Positions 60,941 through 64,000 of a DNA stretch of 64,000 bases are shown here, in pieces (position 1 is the first letter of the stretch; the number at the start of each line of letters is the position of its first letter). Position numbers and translations under genes: made by a program. The stretch covers positions 2,542,001-2,606,000 of the forward strand of contig NZ_CP110139.1 of the NCBI RefSeq assembly GCF_025979885.1. Reading direction: 5' to 3'. The stretch comes from Hymenobacter sp. YIM 151500-1 (GTDB lineage: Bacteria; Bacteroidota; Bacteroidia; Cytophagales; Hymenobacteraceae). The notes below the pieces were generated by a model that searched no databases, was not told where the DNA came from, and saw only the letters and a program-made list of their open reading frames with translations.

Positions 60941-62467
60941 TTAGAAGAAGCCTAGCTTTTGCTGGCTGTAGCTGATGAGCATGTTTTTGTTCTGGCGGTA
61001 GTGGTTGAGCATCATCTTGTGATTCTCGCGCCCGAAGCCCGACTTGTGGTAGCCGCCGAAGGGAGCGTGGGCCGGGTAGTGGTGGTAGCAGTTCACCCAC
61101 ACGCGGCCGGCCTCGATGGCGCGGGGCACCTGGTACAGCTCGTGGGCGTCGCGGGTCCAGACGCCGGCACCCAGGCCGTAGAGCGTGTCGTTGGCAATGG
61201 CAATGGCCTCCTCGGTGGTGCGGAAGGTAGTCACGGACACCACCGGCCCGAAGATTTCCTCCTGGAAGATGCGCATCTTGTTGTGGCCGCGGAAAATGGT
61301 GGGCTGGATGTAGTAGCCCTCGGCCAGGGCCCCGTCTTCCTGCGAATACGCGTCGCCGCCGGTCAGCACCTCGGCACCCTCGGCTTTCCCGATTTCCAGG
61401 TAGCTCAGGATTTTCTCGAACTGGTCGTTGCTGGCCTGGGCGCCCATCATGGTTTCCATGTCGAGCGGATTGCCGAGCCTAATAGCCTTGGTGCGCTGGA
61501 TGACGCGCTCCATGAACTCGTCGTAGATGTCTTCGTGCACCAGCATGCGCGAGGGGCAGGTGCACACCTCGCCTTGGTTTAGCGCAAACATGACGGCGCC
61601 CTCCACGGCCTTGTCGAGGAAATCGTCGTCGGCATCCAGCACGCTCTTAAAGAAGATGTTCGGCGACTTGCCGCCCAACTCCATCGTGACGGGGATGATG
61701 TTTTCGGAGGCGTACTGCATGATGAGGCGGCCGGTGGTGGTTTCGCCCGTGAAGGCCACCTTGTTCACGCGCGGCGACGAGGCCAGGGGCTTGCCGGCTT
61801 CCAGCCCAAAGCCGTTCACCACGTTCAGCACCCCGGCCGGCACTACATCCTGAATCAGCTCCATGAGCACCATAATGGAGGCCGGCGTCTGCTCGGCGGG
61901 CTTTACCACCACGCAGCATCCTGCCGCCAGGGCCGGGGCTATTTTCCAGGTGGCCATCAGCAGCGGAAAGTTCCAGGGGATAATCTGCCCCACTACCCCG
62001 ATGGGCTCGTGCACGTTCATGCTCACGGTGGTTTCGTCCAGCTCCGAAACGGAGCCTTCTTCGGCCCGGATGGCGCCGGCAAAGTAGCGGAAGTGGTCCA
62101 CGGCCAGGGGCAGGTCGGCGGCCAGGCACTCCCGGATGGCTTTGCCGTTTTCCACGCACTCCACGGCGGCCAGGTGCTCCAGGTTCCGCTCCATGATGTC
62201 GGCAATCTTGAGCAGGATGTTGCTGCGCGTAGTGGCCGAGGCGTGCTTCCAGGTTTTGAAGGCTTCGTGGGCGGCGTCCAGGGCCAGCTCAATGTCTTCC
62301 TTGGTGCTGCGGGCCACCTTGCAGAAGGCTTGCCCGTCGATGGGTGAAGGATTGTCGAAGTACTGCCCCTTCACCGGCGCGACCCACTTGCCGCCGATAA
62401 AGTTGTCGTAGTGGGACTTGAACTGGGGCCGGGCAACGAGGGTGGTAGGTTTTTCTAACGTTTCCAT
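60941..62467 (-). CDS. NAD-dependent aldehyde dehydrogenase (acetaldehyde-type)
   Basis: This 508-residue class 3-like ALDH oxidises aldehydes to acids. The cofactor and catalytic motifs are complete: [20 protein letters not shown], the Rossmann-type [29 protein letters not shown] (general-base Glu), and [11 protein letters not shown] with the nucleophilic cysteine in the order G-E-V-C-T-C. The start [20 protein letters not shown] and the ending LGFF match the AldB/ExaC group, which uses acetaldehyde or related short aldehydes. It is divergent from an AraC regulator and upstream of DUF779, a known association. Confidence 0.93.
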   Translation of the reverse strand: METLEKPTTLVARPQFKSHYDNFIGGKWVAPVKGQYFDNPSPIDGQAFCKVARSTKEDIELALDAAHEAFKTWKHASATTRSNILLKIADIMERNLEHLAAVECVENGKAIRECLAADLPLAVDHFRYFAGAIRAEEGSVSELDETTVSMNVHEPIGVVGQIIPWNFPLLMATWKIAPALAAGCCVVVKPAEQTPASIMVLMELIQDVVPAGVLNVVNGFGLEAGKPLASSPRVNKVAFTGETTTGRLIMQYASENIIPVTMELGGKSPNIFFKSVLDADDDFLDKAVEGAVMFALNQGEVCTCPSRMLVHEDIYDEFMERVIQRTKAIRLGNPLDMETMMGAQASNDQFEKILSYLEIGKAEGAEVLTGGDAYSQEDGALAEGYYIQPTIFRGHNKMRIFQEEIFGPVVSVTTFRTTEEAIAIANDTLYGLGAGVWTRDAHELYQVPRAIEAGRVWVNCYHHYPAHAPFGGYHKSGFGRENHKMMLNHYRQNKNMLISYSQQKLGFF

Positions 62468-62575
62468 GCTGTGGGAGTTATGGAGTTGAACACTCTCACC
62501 AAGCTAGCTGGATAAACTCCGGAAATAGCTGTATTATTCTCTCAGAAATGCTGCCTATTGTCGCAGATTTTCTTT

Positions 62576-62657
62576 AGCTGCAAGCCGTACGCTTCGAGCT
62601 ACAGGCTGCGAGCTTGCTCCACCATTGCTTGTAGCTTGAAGCGTACGGCTTGCAGCT
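62576..62657. repeat. 27-bp inverted repeat between the ALDH and AraC genes
   Basis: AGCTGCAAGCCGTACGCTTC, then GAGCTAC (62576-62602), pairs with GTAGCTTGAAGCGTACGGCT, then TGCAGCT (62631-62657), with one mismatch and a 28-base loop. It lies 15 bases before the AraC start, so it would form in that mRNA, and may cover or regulate the divergent promoters. Confidence 0.75.
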
Positions 62658-62671
62658 TAACCACCGCCGCC

Positions 62672-63601
62672 ATGCCTCACCTGCCCGCTCCGCTTGCCCT
62701 GCACCAGCCCGACCAGCTCACCACGCTGGTTGAGAACCGCACCGTGTACACGCTGGAGGCTTTTGAGCTGAACGTGTTTGAGACGCACCGCGCCGCCCAC
62801 CGCGTGCCCCTGAGCCTGGGCCACGTGGTGCTGACTACCATGCTGCGGGGCAAGAAGGTAATGCACCTGCCCGGCCGCCCGGCCTTCGACTACTTGCCGG
62901 GCGAGTCGGTGGTGGTGGGCCAGGAAGAAACGATGGTTATTGACTTTCCGGAGGCCACCGAAGCCGCACCCACGCAGTGCCTGGCCGTGGCCATTCCGCA
63001 GGAAACCATCCGCCAGACCGTGGACTTGCTCAATGAGCACCACCCCCGCGCCGAGGAGCACCTGCCCTGGCACCTCGACACCGATAACTACGCTCACTTC
63101 CAGAACACGCCCGAGCTGACCGGCACCCTGGAGCGCCTCGTGCAACTCTCGGCCCGCGACACCGGCCGCGTAAAAGATGTGCTGGCCGGCTTCACCATCC
63201 AGGAAATGCTGGTGCGCCTGATGCAGACCCAGGCCCGGCAGCTGCTCTTCCACAACTACCAGCAGCACACCACGTCCCACCGCTTTGCGGCCGTGGTGCA
63301 GTACATCAAGCAGCACCTCACCGAGCAGCTCACCGTGGACAAGCTCAGCGCCCTGGCCTGCATGAGCAAAGCCACGTTCTTCCGGGTGTTCAAGCGGGAG
63401 CTGGGCCTTACGCCGGTTGAGTACATCATCCAGGAACGCCTCACCGAAGCCAAGCGCCTGCTGCGCAACCCCCTGGTTTCGGTAGCCGACGTCTGTTTCC
63501 GGTCCGGCTTCAACAACACGGCCTACTTCCAGAAGCTGTTCAAGCAGTACGAAGGCGTGACGCCGGGCTTGTACAAGAAGCAGTGTGTGGCAGCGGGGTA
63601 G
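62672..63601 (+). CDS. AraC-family transcriptional regulator
   Basis: A 309-residue regulator. The N-terminal ligand-binding domain (about 20-190) has the AraC_N type pattern LGHVVLTTMLRGKKVMHLPG, then DYLPGESVVVGQEETMVIDF. The C-terminal double HTH (about 205-305) has ALACMSKATFFRVFKRELGL in the first HTH and VADVCFRSGFNNTAYFQKLF in the second. This domain pairing is common in activators of alcohol or aldehyde operons. Its divergent placement makes the ALDH-DUF779 pair the likely target. The start at 62672 is preferred; upstream in-frame codons run through the palindrome. Confidence 0.9.
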   Translation: MPHLPAPLALHQPDQLTTLVENRTVYTLEAFELNVFETHRAAHRVPLSLGHVVLTTMLRGKKVMHLPGRPAFDYLPGESVVVGQEETMVIDFPEATEAAPTQCLAVAIPQETIRQTVDLLNEHHPRAEEHLPWHLDTDNYAHFQNTPELTGTLERLVQLSARDTGRVKDVLAGFTIQEMLVRLMQTQARQLLFHNYQQHTTSHRFAAVVQYIKQHLTEQLTVDKLSALACMSKATFFRVFKRELGLTPVEYIIQERLTEAKRLLRNPLVSVADVCFRSGFNNTAYFQKLFKQYEGVTPGLYKKQCVAAG

Positions 63602-63618
63602 TATGTATTTTTGATTGC

Positions 63619-64000
63619 ATGTCTACTCTGATTTCAGCTCTTCCTTTTCAGCATCAGGTTCTATTAGCCGCGCTGACTTGTGAGAAAATACTGCCTTTAT
63701 ATGCAGCTTTTACGGAAGCTGAATCGTGGGGTAGTTTCGGCGTACTTCAGCAAGCTACTTCTGCCTTATTTGATTTCGCTATCAATGATACACTTATTGA
63801 TACCGATGCTATCCAGGGAAAACTAGCAGCAGTAGTACCTGATTTGGATGAGTGCTCCTCTGAATTGGCCTCCTACGCTCTTGACGCCTGCACAGCACTC
63901 AGCGAGGCTCTACTTTTCATAGAAACACGCAGCTATACATACTTACAGCAGCATCTCACAGCTGTTACAGACTGCATCGATATGTTTGTGCAGATGCACC
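63619..64000 (+). CDS. DUF416 (YjaG-like) family protein, 3' end beyond window
   Basis: The reading frame is open from ATG at 63619 to the window end (127 codons seen). It begins MSTLISALPFQHQVLLAALT, then CEKILPLYAAFTEAESWG. It continues DECSSELASYALDACTALSE and FIETRSYTYLQQHLTAVTDC. This matches DUF416: an early CE(R/K)xxPxY region, then DACxALSE. DUF416 proteins such as E. coli YjaG are small, alpha-helical and of unknown function. Codon use is less GC-rich than its neighbours. Confidence 0.8.
   Translation, partial: MSTLISALPFQHQVLLAALTCEKILPLYAAFTEAESWGSFGVLQQATSALFDFAINDTLIDTDAIQGKLAAVVPDLDECSSELASYALDACTALSEALLFIETRSYTYLQQHLTAVTDCIDMFVQMH

Overview
The window looks like chromosomal DNA of a Hymenobacter-like member of the Bacteroidota (Cytophagales). 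The evidence is high GC, two secreted proteins ending in type IX secretion (T9SS) sorting domains, Bacteroidota-type promoters (TTG about 20 bases before TAnnTTTG), an atpD-atpC pair without the other ATP synthase genes, and Bacteroidota families such as DUF6268, DUF3667 and DUF2147. I see no phage, plasmid, CRISPR array or recognisable defence island.

Layout. 0.1-9 kb: a DUF2147/DUF6268 pair, a trans-sulfuration PLP enzyme, a large T9SS-secreted subtilisin with PKD domains, then atpD-atpC. 9-19 kb: mostly housekeeping genes (tRNA-Gln, prs, rplY, pth, metG, msrB, typA) with small lineage-specific proteins between them. 19-26 kb: acylphosphatase, nagA, a TrmH-type methyltransferase, an endonuclease III relative, a broken DUF167 gene and a ZIP metal transporter. 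26.4-30.5 kb: an apparent operon of a TPR-AAA+ ATPase and two TPR membrane proteins; this is the best candidate here for an uncharacterised multi-gene machine. 30.7-38 kb: an ammonium transporter, an AlkB-like di-iron monooxygenase, an M28 peptidase, tandem STAS-like paralogues and a T9SS-secreted glycosidase-like protein. 38-52 kb: an envelope-maintenance region with a bacterial alpha-2-macroglobulin, a chagasin-like protease inhibitor, an SPFH protein with tandem N-terminal modules, and penicillin-binding protein 1C. A degenerate RAYT transposase with its own REP palindromes sits inside it. 52.5-58.5 kb: a TolC/adaptor/RND efflux operon. 58.7-64 kb: small envelope proteins, then an AraC regulator divergent from an aldehyde dehydrogenase plus DUF779 pair, and a DUF416 gene cut by the window end.

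A notable feature at the larger scale is the amount of palindromic intergenic sequence. There are at least three dispersed families: a GTCCGCTTG/GAAGCATCTC family with about six copies, a GACGCAATAG REP family tied to the RAYT gene, and a GGGGCCGGGGGGTGAGG family, one cluster of which is translated in frame inside the transpeptidase domain of PBP1C. There are also several long one-off hairpins.

All assignments come from reading motifs, lengths and context by eye; no database search was run. Start codons were mostly chosen from the position of family N-termini or signal peptides.
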